In this document: piece after piece, positions 29,105-36,653 of the stretch | Numbering within the stretch: the stretch's first letter is position 1 | How the letters are laid out: every line of letters begins with the position of its first letter | Assembly (NCBI GenBank): GCA_913062925.1 | Contig: CAJXWJ010000005.1 | Coordinates: 1-64,000 of the forward strand | Direction: 5' to 3' | Source: an uncultured Pseudorhodobacter sp. | GTDB taxonomy: Bacteria; Pseudomonadota; Alphaproteobacteria; Rhodobacterales; Rhodobacteraceae | Length of the DNA stretch: 64,000 nt | Program-made: the position numbers and the translations under genes | The notes under the pieces: model-generated | Told to the model about the DNA's origin: nothing | Seen by the model: the letters and a program-made list of their open reading frames with translations, nothing else | The model's database searches: none

Positions 29105-29895
29105 CTGCCGTCTGTCGAGAAAAATCCGGCTTCCCGTGCATCAAGGCGTTTGGCGACCAGCCGCAGCAGATCACCAAGATCAGCATTCGGGCTGGCGGCT
29201 TGGCCTGCGGCCTGTTCAAGCGCCGTGTCGCGGGCGTGATGGGCGACGCCTTGCAAAAAGGCGGTAACATAGCTGCGGTCAGCCAGATCGGGGTTGGTGG
29301 CAAGCCATTGCGCGGCGCTTGCCAGATCGTCGTGCAGCGCCAGCGGGTCGGGGATAAAGGTTTCTTCGACCATCTGTGACAGGCCAAGGCCTGGCATATG
29401 CTGGCGCAGAGTTTGGCAAAAGGCGGCAAGGCTTTCCAGTGGTTTGTCCAAAAATCCATCCGCGCCTGCTTCCAGCGCGGTGCTGCGCCCCTCTGGCGAG
29501 CCAGAAGTGCCCAAGATCACCTTTGGGCGTTTGTTCGAGCGGGCAAGGTCGCGAATCAGCGCCTCGCCGCGGCCATCGGGCAGGCCAAGGTCGATAATCA
29601 CCACATCTGGGCGATAGACGCGCAGATGCGCGCGCGCCTCTTTCAGGGTGGTGGCGCGGCGCATCCTTGCACCGGCGCGCATCGACATCAGGCGCAACAC
29701 CTCGCAGGCAAAGCGACTGTCTTCGACCGCAAGGATGGTAACGCCCTGCAAGGGCAGCAGATTTTTCGACTTTTCTTCTGCCGCAGCAAAGCCCTTGGGC
29801 GGCAGCGGGGCGGCGGAAAGCAGGGGTTGGCGCGGCAAGGGTTTGACCGGAGAGGCCTTGGCCGTTGGCGGGGTAAAGGGATTTTGCGCGGGCAT
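29101..29895 (-). CDS. Response regulator with receiver domain and uncharacterised helical C-terminus
   Basis: A 264-residue protein. An N-terminal Pro/Ala-rich tail of about 45 residues precedes a CheY-like receiver at about 48-170: VTILAVEDSRFACEVL holds the acidic pocket, DVVIIDLGLPDGRGE the phospho-accepting Asp, and the switch region includes LGTSGSPEGR and DGFLDKPLE. The last ~90 residues (PLALHDDLASAAQWL...LLRLVAKRLDAREAG) are helical and match no output domain I know; there is no DNA-binding motif. I chose the ATG at 29895 (MPAQNPF) over an upstream in-frame start. It diverges from mce. The partner kinase is not evident here. Confidence 0.75.
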   Translation of the reverse strand: MPAQNPFTPPTAKASPVKPLPRQPLLSAAPLPPKGFAAAEEKSKNLLPLQGVTILAVEDSRFACEVLRLMSMRAGARMRRATTLKEARAHLRVYRPDVVIIDLGLPDGRGEALIRDLARSNKRPKVILGTSGSPEGRSTALEAGADGFLDKPLESLAAFCQTLRQHMPGLGLSQMVEETFIPDPLALHDDLASAAQWLATNPDLADRSYVTAFLQGVAHHARDTALEQAAGQAASPNADLGDLLRLVAKRLDAREAGFFSTDGS

Positions 29896-30009
29896 TGGGC
29901 AACCTTGGCTGGGGGCGGTTACGCCATTTGACCGCGCTTGCGCTAATATTCGGTAAAGTCTGCTTGCGATTTTCGCGGCTGCGACGGATCGGCCTCTTGC
30001 CCCAGCTGG

Positions 30010-30034
30010 TTTGGCCGCGCATAACCGCGCCAAA
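30010..30034. promoter_or_regulatory. Possible operator dyad before the methylmalonyl-CoA epimerase gene
   Basis: TTTGGC (30010-30015) and GCCAAA (30029-30034) form an inverted repeat with a 13-base spacer, ending four bases before the GGAGG ribosome site of the epimerase gene. It does not match the TTTGCAAA boxes seen before prpE. It could be chance. Confidence 0.2.
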
Positions 30035-30049
30035 GACGGAGGTAGGGCG

Positions 30050-30454
30050 ATGATCGGACGTTTGAATCATGTGGCGATTGCCGTGCCAGATTTGGCGGCA
30101 GCGGCGGCGCAATATCGCAATACCTTGGGCGCAAAGGTGGGTCCTGCACAGGACGAACCTGACCACGGCGTCACGGTGGTGTTTATCGAGCTGCCCAATA
30201 CCAAGATCGAATTGCTGGCAGCTTTGGGCGAGGCCTCGCCGATCTTGGGGTTCTTGGAAAAGAACCCCGCAGGCGGCATTCATCATATCTGCTATGAGGT
30301 CGATGACATTCTGGCCGCGCGGGATCATTTGTTGGCTAGTGGCGCGCGGGTTTTAGGCTCGGGCGAGCCAAAGATTGGTGCGCATGGCAAGCCGGTGTTG
30401 TTCTTGCATCCCAAGGATTTCAACGGCTGTTTGGTAGAATTGGAGCAAGTATGA
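30050..30454 (+). CDS. mce: Methylmalonyl-CoA epimerase
   Basis: Interconverts (S)- and (R)-methylmalonyl-CoA, between propionyl-CoA carboxylase and methylmalonyl-CoA mutase. A 134-residue VOC-fold protein: metal-binding His in GRLNHVAIAVPDL, second His in GGIHHICYEVDD, and the last Glu in CLVELEQV. GGAGG lies eight bases before the ATG at 30050. It is coupled to the DUF1467 gene by an ATGA overlap, a pairing I believe is common in Rhodobacterales. It fits with prpE at 4246 in propionate assimilation; carboxylase and mutase genes are not in the window. Confidence 0.93.
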   Translation: MIGRLNHVAIAVPDLAAAAAQYRNTLGAKVGPAQDEPDHGVTVVFIELPNTKIELLAALGEASPILGFLEKNPAGGIHHICYEVDDILAARDHLLASGARVLGSGEPKIGAHGKPVLFLHPKDFNGCLVELEQV

Positions 30455-30726
30455 CGATCACTGCGGCACTGGTGTTGTTTGCGGTTTGTTGGTGGATGGT
30501 GTTTTTCTGCGTCCTGCCGATGCGGTTTCGCTCGCAGGCGGATGAGGGGCGGGTCGAGGTGGGCACGCCGGCGTCGGCCCCCGAACAGGCCCATATCGCG
30601 GCCAAGGCTAAGATCACCACGCTTGTGTCGCTGGTGGTGTTTGCGGTGCTTTATCTCATCATCACGATGGGGGATTTTACCATCGCCGATGTCGATGTCT
30701 TTGGCCTATGGAAAAACCGCTTCTGA
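30451..30726 (+). CDS. DUF1467 family small membrane protein
   Basis: A 91-residue protein with two transmembrane helices, at about residues 4-24 (AALVLFAVCWWMVFFCVLPMR) and 55-75 (TTLVSLVVFAVLYLIITMGDF). A polar loop lies between them. It matches the DUF1467 layout. It overlaps the epimerase stop by four bases, so it is translationally coupled to mce, but no function is established. Its 3' end overlaps the convergent EI24 protein gene by 21 bases. Confidence 0.82.
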   Translation: MTITAALVLFAVCWWMVFFCVLPMRFRSQADEGRVEVGTPASAPEQAHIAAKAKITTLVSLVVFAVLYLIITMGDFTIADVDVFGLWKNRF

Positions 30727-31419
30727 GCCGGCATCGCGTGCCAGTCTGTGGAACAGATGGGTAAAGCTTGCCACGCCTAGAACTGGAATAATCAGGTTTA
30801 AAAGCGGCACCGTCAGCGGTGCTGCCATCAGCGTGCCGGCCGTCCAGATCAGCGCCCAATGGCTACGGCGCAGGGCTTTGGCGGCGGGGCGGCCAATGCG
30901 GCGGCTGGCGACCAGAACAAAATACTCACGCCCCAGAAGATTGCCGTTCACCACCCAAAACAGCAGCGGTGCCAGCGGCCCCGCGATGCCATAGAACAGC
31001 AGCGCCAGCAGATTTACCGCAAGCAGCAGGCCAACAAAGTTCACCGTGTCGATCAGCATGGTGCCAAAGGGCGTTTCAAAGGCCGGTGGCAAATGTGGGT
31101 AATGGCGATCCTCGACCGCTTGGGCGATGGTTTCCAAAAACAGCCCGACAAAGGCCGAGGCCAGTGGAACCATCAGCACAACCGAAAGCGCCAGCATTAG
31201 CAGCGCCGCTCCCCAGCCGATCAGCCCATGCAGCCCCTCAATCGGGCCAAACCAAGGCAGCGTAACGCTGGTCGGGCTGAGGCCATCCAGCAGCCATATC
31301 ACCGCCCCAGTAAAGACCAGCAGCAACAGCACCGCAAGGGCGATGCCACCAAAGATCACCCGCAAAAACCGCGGATCCCCCAGCTGCGCCAGCGCCCGCA
31401 AAAACGCGGTCAGGATCAT
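30706..31419 (-). CDS. EI24/CysZ-like membrane protein
   Basis: An inner-membrane protein of 237 residues with about four to six hydrophobic helices (for example AVLLLLVFTGAVIWLL, LMLALSVVLMVPLASAFVGLF, FVGLLLAVNLLALLFYGIAG) and the NGNLLGREYFVLVASRRIG segment typical of the EI24 family, which includes the sulfate permease CysZ. The start at 31419 overlaps the nitroreductase stop (ATGA), so the two form an operon. Sulfate transport is possible but there are no sulfur genes nearby. Confidence 0.8.
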   Translation of the reverse strand: MILTAFLRALAQLGDPRFLRVIFGGIALAVLLLLVFTGAVIWLLDGLSPTSVTLPWFGPIEGLHGLIGWGAALLMLALSVVLMVPLASAFVGLFLETIAQAVEDRHYPHLPPAFETPFGTMLIDTVNFVGLLLAVNLLALLFYGIAGPLAPLLFWVVNGNLLGREYFVLVASRRIGRPAAKALRRSHWALIWTAGTLMAAPLTVPLLNLIIPVLGVASFTHLFHRLARDAGSEAVFP

Positions 31420-31991
31420 GGCTGCGCCCAAGTTACCAGCTTGGCCAGATCGGGGCGCGGCCGGTCTGGTGTCGGGTTGGCCGCCTGGCCTATGTGGATG
31501 AGTCCGGCCACGCTTTCGTCCGCAGTGCAGCCAAAGGCCGCCGCGCAAAATGCCGCGTCATGGCTGGGCCAGCCCGACAGCCAATTTGCCGCCCAGCCCT
31601 TGGCAAGTGCGGCATTGACCACGCCCAAGCACAGCGCGCCGGCTGATAAGATTTGCTCGGAGAGCGGCACCTTGTCCGAGGCTTTGGGCGACGAGATCAC
31701 CGCCACAGCAAGGTGGCCGCGATCAAACTGCCCGCGCGCCTTGTCAGTTTTCTCGGCATCCACCCCCAGAGTTCGGGCATGGGCCTCGGCCAGATCGGCC
31801 AGCCGTGCCATTGCCGGACGCTCGATCACCACCAGCCGCCAAGGCTCTAGCTTGCCATGATCGGGCACCCGCAGCGCGGCGGTCAGGATCTCGATCACTT
31901 CGGCGCGGGCGGGCACCTCGCCTGTGTAAAGCTTTGCGGGCGAGGATTGGCGGCTTTGCAAAAAGGCAAAGGCTTGCGGATTGGCGGGCAT
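31416..31991 (-). CDS. Nitroreductase-family flavoprotein
   Basis: An FMN-dependent oxidoreductase of 191 residues, of the small nitroreductase (YdjA-like) group. Visible features are FLQSRQSSPAKLY near the N-terminus (FMN phosphate contact), VPDHGKLEPWRLVVI, and the C-terminal GLIHIGQAANPTPDRPRPDL. The ATG at 31991 follows AAAGGAGATTTCG, a good ribosome site. It is the first gene of a two-gene unit with the EI24 protein. Such enzymes reduce nitro compounds or quinones with NAD(P)H; the natural substrate is unknown. Confidence 0.88.
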   Translation of the reverse strand: MPANPQAFAFLQSRQSSPAKLYTGEVPARAEVIEILTAALRVPDHGKLEPWRLVVIERPAMARLADLAEAHARTLGVDAEKTDKARGQFDRGHLAVAVISSPKASDKVPLSEQILSAGALCLGVVNAALAKGWAANWLSGWPSHDAAFCAAAFGCTADESVAGLIHIGQAANPTPDRPRPDLAKLVTWAQP

Positions 31992-32080
31992 CGAAATCTC
32001 CTTTGGCTCAGAGGTGGCCTGTGATGGGGCTTGCGTCAAGGGGCCTTGCTCTTGGTGGTGCAGGCGGGCAGCATGGCGCG

Positions 32081-32335
32081 ATGAAAAAAGGCGATTGGGC
32101 AGAGCTGGCGGTTTCGGGGGCGGAGTTTTCCGTCAAGGTCACCCCACGCGCGCGGCGCAATGCGGTCAGCCGCGAGGCGGGCCAGATCCGTATCACTGTC
32201 ACCGCAGCCCCCGAAGATGGCCGCGCCACGGCGGCGGTGGCCGAAGCGCTGGCCCATGCGCTGGGGGTGGCCAAAACCCGTCTGACGCTGCTGCGCGGAG
32301 CGGTGGCGCGCGACAAGGTGTTTCGGCTGGATTGA
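32081..32335 (+). CDS. DUF167 (YggU-like) protein
   Basis: An 84-residue protein of the DUF167 family, recognised from FSVKVTPRARRNAVSREAG, VTAAPEDGRATAAVAEALAHALGV and LLRGAVARDKVFRL. The fold is small alpha/beta and the function is unknown. The ATG at 32081 gives MKKGDWAEL; the frame runs further upstream without family similarity. The stop (32333-32335) abuts the end of the opposite-strand gene at 32336. Confidence 0.88.
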   Translation: MKKGDWAELAVSGAEFSVKVTPRARRNAVSREAGQIRITVTAAPEDGRATAAVAEALAHALGVAKTRLTLLRGAVARDKVFRLD

Positions 32336-32578
32336 TCAGGCCTTGGACGCGATGCGGTAGCTGCCCTCGGGCAGATCCAAGGCGGCGGCCAGATCTTGCA
32401 GCTGCGCCATCGACAGGGTGATGCTGACCACCATATCGGTGATCGGATTGACCTGGCGCAGCACCACGCAATCTTCAAAGGCCTCGATCGTCAGATCTTG
32501 TTGCAGGGCTGCGGTTTGTACACCCTCGTCGACCAAGGTAATCACCGTGGCGTCAAAGTCATGCTCGATCGTGAACAT
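32336..32578 (-). CDS. Hypothetical small protein (80 aa)
   Basis: An unrecognised 80-residue acidic protein with no signal peptide and no membrane segment. It appears to be alternating strands (FDATVITLVDEGVQ, FEDCVVLRQVN, MVVSITLSMAQ) followed by a helix (LQDLAAALDLPE). AAAGGAGAG lies just before the ATG at 32578, which is the main support that it is translated. It is convergent with the DUF167 gene with no gap and divergent from the M48 lipoprotein. The function is unknown. Confidence 0.65.
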   Translation of the reverse strand: MFTIEHDFDATVITLVDEGVQTAALQQDLTIEAFEDCVVLRQVNPITDMVVSITLSMAQLQDLAAALDLPEGSYRIASKA

Positions 32579-32728
32579 CGCGCTCTCCTTTTGGAGGTGG
32601 CGTCTGAAAGTGAAGCGCGATCTTGGCGTTGTGACAAGCTGTGATTGTAATTGGGCCGCTTTTTGCATTGCGAAACGGGCTTTTGCGTGTTTGATCTCGA
32701 CCAGCACTTTTGGACAGGAGACGGCGGA

Positions 32729-33451
32729 ATGCGGATTTGGCGTGCTGCGGCACTTGCGTTGACGCTGGCGGGCTGTGTGCAAACCGCAAGCCCCATCGCA
32801 GCGCCAAATGCCGCCCGCGCTGCCGAGATGGCTCAGGCCAAGGCCGAGGGCAAACGAAAGGCGCAGATGTTTTTGCAGACGGTGGCGGCGGTCGCGCCAG
32901 TGGCCAAAGAGATTTGCTTGGAAAAACAGATTGTTGGAAATTGCGACTTTCAGATTTTCGTTGATCCAAGGCTGCGGCTTCCCGAAAATGCTTATCAGAC
33001 CGTCGATTACAGCGGCCGCCCTTTGATCGGCTTTACGCTGGCCTTGTTGAGTGACGCGCGCGACGCCGATGAGATTGCCTTTGTGATGGGCCACGAGGCC
33101 GCGCATCACATTCTGGGCCATCTGGCGCAGCAGGCACAAACAGCGCAACGCGCAGCCCAAGCCGCCGCCGTGACCGCCGCAGATCAGGGCCAATCCCGCC
33201 GCCAGATCCGCACTGCCCAGCGTGCGGCGGCCTTGGCAGCAACCGAGGGCTATTCCAAACTGTTCGAGTTGCAGGCAGATGCTTTGGGGGCCGAAATCGC
33301 CCTGCGCGCGGGCTTTGATCCCTTGCTGGGGGCGGCGTTTTTTGACCGCTTGCCGCAGCCACATCACGGCGAGGCCAGCAGTCACCCCGACAACCGCACC
33401 CGCAAAGCGCTGGTGGCACAAACTGTGCAGCAGCTGCGACGCAGGAGCTAG
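32729..33451 (+). CDS. M48-family metallopeptidase lipoprotein
   Basis: A 240-residue periplasmic, probably membrane-anchored, zinc protease. The signal peptide ends in a lipobox (LALTLAGC), HEAAH in VMGHEAAHHILGH is the HExxH zinc site, and Glu in KLFELQADALG is the third ligand. A Gln/Ala-rich helical insertion (AQQAQTAQRAAQAAA...) separates them. The ATG at 32729 follows AGGAGA. Members such as BepA, LoiP and YcaL help degrade misassembled outer-membrane proteins; which of these this protein resembles in function is not clear. Confidence 0.9.
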   Translation: MRIWRAAALALTLAGCVQTASPIAAPNAARAAEMAQAKAEGKRKAQMFLQTVAAVAPVAKEICLEKQIVGNCDFQIFVDPRLRLPENAYQTVDYSGRPLIGFTLALLSDARDADEIAFVMGHEAAHHILGHLAQQAQTAQRAAQAAAVTAADQGQSRRQIRTAQRAAALAATEGYSKLFELQADALGAEIALRAGFDPLLGAAFFDRLPQPHHGEASSHPDNRTRKALVAQTVQQLRRRS

Positions 33452-33454
33452 GCG

Positions 33455-33823
33455 GTGTTGCAGATCGAAGATGTCTTGCGCGACCGCGGCTCGCGCTATG
33501 CGGTCTCGGGTGGGGCGGTGCAGGGCCGCGCGGGGGCCGACGCCTTTGTGGCCGAGCTGAAACGGGTGAAGAAATTCGCCAAGGCAACCCATAACACTTG
33601 GGCCTGCGTGTTCTCCGATCTGGGGCCGGTGAAGGCCGATGACGGCGAGGCTGGCGCGGGGGCGGTGATCTTAAAGATGCTAGAGCGCGAAGGGCTTTAC
33701 GATCATATCGTGGTGGTGACGCGTTGGTATGGCGGGGTGCATCTGGGTGGCGACCGCTTTGCTCATGTGGTGTCATCGGTGCGCGCCTATTTCGCGGCCC
33801 TGCACAGCGCACAGAGCCGCTAG
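33455..33823 (+). CDS. YigZ/IMPACT (UPF0029) domain protein, short form
   Basis: A 122-residue protein consisting only of the UPF0029 N-terminal domain. AELKRVKKFAKATHNTWACVF and DDGEAGAGAVILKMLE, then VVTRWYGGVHLGGDRF, are the family motifs. E. coli YigZ is about 200 residues with a second domain (DUF1949) that is missing here. The GTG at 33455 has AGGAG seven bases upstream and starts three bases after the M48 gene stop, so the two are probably co-transcribed. IMPACT proteins have been linked to translation and stress control; the role here is unknown. Confidence 0.82.
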   Translation: MLQIEDVLRDRGSRYAVSGGAVQGRAGADAFVAELKRVKKFAKATHNTWACVFSDLGPVKADDGEAGAGAVILKMLEREGLYDHIVVVTRWYGGVHLGGDRFAHVVSSVRAYFAALHSAQSR

Positions 33824-33827
33824 GGCG

Positions 33828-34070
33828 TTATAGTGCTGAATGCGACCCGTCGCAGAGCGCGCCGTTCTTCGAGTTTTTGCAGCCGCAGAAATAGGCGGTC
33901 TTGCTGGTCTCGGCGGTGAATTTTGTCGGCGCAAAGCTGCTGCCTTTATGGCTGCCATCGCAGAAAGGTTGCGATTTCGATTGGCCACAAGAACACCAGA
34001 AATAGGTCTTTCCGGCCTCGACCTCGACAGGGAAGGGGGCTTTTTGGGCGATATTTGGAACGTCAGACAT
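33828..34070 (-). CDS. Tandem CDGSH iron-sulfur protein
   Basis: An 80-residue protein with two CDGSH-type 2Fe-2S sites in one chain: CSCGQSKSQPFCDGSH and CGCKNSKNGALCDGSH. Each has the three Cys plus one His ligand set; the second has Ala where Pro is usual. There is no membrane anchor, so it should be cytosolic. CDGSH proteins take part in electron or cluster transfer; the partner is unknown. CAAAGGAAACCC precedes the ATG. It is convergent with the YigZ-like gene, with four bases between stops. Confidence 0.93.
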   Translation of the reverse strand: MSDVPNIAQKAPFPVEVEAGKTYFWCSCGQSKSQPFCDGSHKGSSFAPTKFTAETSKTAYFCGCKNSKNGALCDGSHSAL

Positions 34071-34276
34071 CGGGTTTCCTTTGGGCTGGATGCAGGGGCA
34101 CTATGGCGCAACTTTACGGCTTGCGGGCATTTTCTTTTGTGCAAAAGCGCGCAGAGCGGCAAGGTTTCTGCGCAAGGGATTGATCTAAAGCAGCATGGCC
34201 GCGCGGCTTTGGCGGCATGATCAAAGCTTCAATCGCCCAAAAGGCCCGCGTGGCCAGAGCCTCATAGGAGCTTTCC
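34071..34276. other. Intergenic region, nothing recognised
   Basis: Two hundred bases between divergent genes (CDGSH protein and small lipoprotein). The last part holds a GGAGC ribosome site for the lipoprotein. I see no structured RNA or repeat and no clear promoter pair. Confidence 0.4.
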
Positions 34277-34489
34277 ATGACTGTCAAATTCAGCCTTTTG
34301 CTTATTCCTTTGGCTTTCGCGCTTGCGGGCTGTCTGGAAAACAACACCCAACGCGCGGCTGCGGGGGCTGTGGGCGGTGCGGTGCTTTCGGGCGCAGTCG
34401 GCGCAAGTCCGGTGACGGGGGCGGTGATCGGCGCAGGGGTCGGCTATTTCTGCAACGATCTGAACCTTCCTGGCTGTACCAACCGCTAG
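34277..34489 (+). CDS. Small lipoprotein with glycine zipper
   Basis: A 70-residue exported protein. The signal peptide LLLIPLAFALAGC ends in a lipobox, and the mature part has a glycine-zipper (AGAVGGAVLSGAVG...GAVIGAGVGY) of the kind found in outer-membrane or envelope lipoproteins, then a short tail with a Cys pair (FCNDLNLPGC). AGGAGC lies eight bases before the ATG. It stands alone on the plus strand, convergent with the AsmA-like gene. Confidence 0.8.
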   Translation: MTVKFSLLLIPLAFALAGCLENNTQRAAAGAVGGAVLSGAVGASPVTGAVIGAGVGYFCNDLNLPGCTNR

Positions 34490-34509
34490 AAAAGCCAGGA
34501 TCTTGCGCG

Positions 34510-36522
34510 CTAATTGCCGCCAAGCAGCTTGCCCAAAGCCTTGGCGGCCTGATCTTTGAGGGCTTGCTCGGCCGCGCGCCTTGCCGCATCTTGCACGCTC
34601 TCGCCTTCGGCTTGGGTGACACCCAGCTTTTTGGCGACCTCTGCCCGCGCCTTTGCTTCCAGATCAGCCTTTTTAGCCGCAAGCTGGGCTTGCAGCTTGG
34701 CCTTTTGCTCGGCCAGTTTTTCATCGGCAATCGCTTGTAAATCCAGCGCAAATTTCGGGCTGGCCCAGGTGCCGCTGATCAGCAAAGGGGCCGTCAGCCC
34801 GCCGCTGCCATCGGCACCCGCCAAAGCTGTGGCCTTGATGCGGTAGCTTTGGCTGCGCGCGCCCAGATCGACCTCGCCCACCCCTCGTGCCGTCAGATCA
34901 GACGAGGCGAGCAGCAGATCGTCGTTGCGCAACACCCCACCTGTGATCGTGAAGGTACCTGTCAGCGCGTCAAAAACCGTCTTTTGCCCCGCGCCCACAT
35001 AGGATGTGTCCAGCCGGCGCAGCATGCCGGCAATATCCAGTCCCAAAACCTGCCCCCGTGTCAGCGACAGCGCGCCCGATCCCGACATCTTATGCATGAT
35101 CGCATCAACCGTATTGCCGGAACTCAGGAATTTCAGCGTCAGATCGCCGGTGCCGAGCAGCCGTTCGTAGCCGCCAAAATCGCGCAAAAGCGCTTGTAAA
35201 TCCATGCCGCGAAACGCCAGATCGCCCGCAACCGAGACGCCGTTACGCCCGTTTACAACCAGATTTCCTGCCATTGTGCCGCCATAGCCCGCAGCCTTGG
35301 CGACATCCATCACCAGCCGCGCATTGTCCAGCCGCACCACTGCCTGCACCGCCCCCAGCTTGACCATACCCAGATCAAGCCCTTGGGCAGACAAGGAAAT
35401 ATCGGCGTCCATCGCTGAAAGCGCCGAAAGATCAATGCGGTCTTGCGGCCAGCCCTGCGCCTGTGCGCCACCCCCCGCGCCGCCGCCTGCACCGCCCGAG
35501 GCGCTGGCCAAATTCAGCGCGCCCGCCACCACTTTGGCCGAGATTTTCGCCCGCGCGCCGGGGGTGTAATCGGCATCGACCGACAGCTTTGCCCCGTCCA
35601 GCACCACAGAGCCGCCACGCAGATGCGCGCTGCCTGCTTGCGTCAGCGTCACCGCCCCGGCCAGCTGCACCGCGCGCTGGCCCAGACCTGCGGGCATCTG
35701 CGGCGCGGCAATGCCCGCCAGCGCCGAAATCGCGCGCAGATCGGCAAGATCGGCTTGCAGATTGCCCTCGGCCACCGGCCCCGCCCAGCCCGCGCGGCCC
35801 TGAAAGCTGATCTGCGCGGCCCCTGCGCTCAGATCCAGCGCCGCACCGCCAACTTTACCATCCAGAAAATCCTGAAAGCCATCGACGCGGCCCTTGGCGG
35901 AAAAATCTTGCCCGTTCATCTGCGCGGTCAAATCAAAGCTGGCAGGTCCGGTATAGCTTGGCAGGCTGGCCCGCGCCGTGATCTTCGATAGCGCCACTTT
36001 AGTGCCCGCAGCATGGTCGATAAACACCACCTCGCCGCCAGAAATCATTGCTTGATCAAGGCTATAGCTGCTACCCACCCCGGGTGTCTGGGTCGAGATC
36101 GTGCCCCCCGAGCCCCCCGCAGCTGCGGCGCCAAATACCCAGTTTTCCTGCCCCTTGGTCGAGCGTTCCAGCACAATTTTAGGGTCAATCGCTTGCAAGC
36201 TGGTGATCTTGACCTCGCCAGCAATCAACGCGCGCGCGTCCAGCCCAATCGAGAGCGCCTGCGCCGACAGCATGGGCCCCGCGCTTGACCACTCGGCATT
36301 CGACACCGAAATCGGCCCGGTTTGCACGCCCAAGGTTGGGTAAAACGAGGGCCGCACCGCACCTGAAATGACCAGATCGCGGCCGGTCAGCGCGTTAAAC
36401 TGCGATACCGCTAGGCTGGCGATTTTCTCGGTCGGGATCGCAAACAGCGCACCAACCGCCAAAACCACCACGAAAATCAGGGCAAAAACAGTCCGAACAA
36501 TCCAACGCATACCAAGCCTCAT
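34510..36522 (-). CDS. AsmA-family envelope protein
   Basis: A 670-residue protein with an N-terminal transmembrane helix (TVFALIFVVVLAVGALFAI, about 10-28) and a long periplasmic part. The AsmA N-terminal domain (TGRDLVISGAVRPSFYPTLGVQTGPISVSNAEW) and the C-terminal AsmA-like repeat (AILHGxG-like SGSGALSLTRGQVLGLDIAGMLRRL) are clear. Such proteins are bridge-like lipid carriers to the outer membrane. The last ~65 residues are a charged coiled coil (LQAQLAAKKADLEAKARAEV). The start could be 36522 or, with GAGG just before it, 36510. It is divergent from rimO. Confidence 0.88.
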   Translation of the reverse strand: MRLGMRWIVRTVFALIFVVVLAVGALFAIPTEKIASLAVSQFNALTGRDLVISGAVRPSFYPTLGVQTGPISVSNAEWSSAGPMLSAQALSIGLDARALIAGEVKITSLQAIDPKIVLERSTKGQENWVFGAAAAGGSGGTISTQTPGVGSSYSLDQAMISGGEVVFIDHAAGTKVALSKITARASLPSYTGPASFDLTAQMNGQDFSAKGRVDGFQDFLDGKVGGAALDLSAGAAQISFQGRAGWAGPVAEGNLQADLADLRAISALAGIAAPQMPAGLGQRAVQLAGAVTLTQAGSAHLRGGSVVLDGAKLSVDADYTPGARAKISAKVVAGALNLASASGGAGGGAGGGAQAQGWPQDRIDLSALSAMDADISLSAQGLDLGMVKLGAVQAVVRLDNARLVMDVAKAAGYGGTMAGNLVVNGRNGVSVAGDLAFRGMDLQALLRDFGGYERLLGTGDLTLKFLSSGNTVDAIMHKMSGSGALSLTRGQVLGLDIAGMLRRLDTSYVGAGQKTVFDALTGTFTITGGVLRNDDLLLASSDLTARGVGEVDLGARSQSYRIKATALAGADGSGGLTAPLLISGTWASPKFALDLQAIADEKLAEQKAKLQAQLAAKKADLEAKARAEVAKKLGVTQAEGESVQDAARRAAEQALKDQAAKALGKLLGGN

Positions 36523-36653
36523 TGATTTCTACCCTAGCCTAAGGCCTTGGCTTCAAAACACAAGCGCTTGCCCAGCAACGGCAGCCCTTCGCGCGTAAAC
36601 AGCTGTGAGAGCCCCCCTATCGCGCTTTCATGTTTCGCGATATATGCGGCGGC

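Noticed and set aside
32579-33592. Upstream extension of the small 80-residue minus-strand protein
   Set aside because: It runs antisense to the M48 lipoprotein and YigZ-like genes; the ATG at 32578 has the ribosome site.
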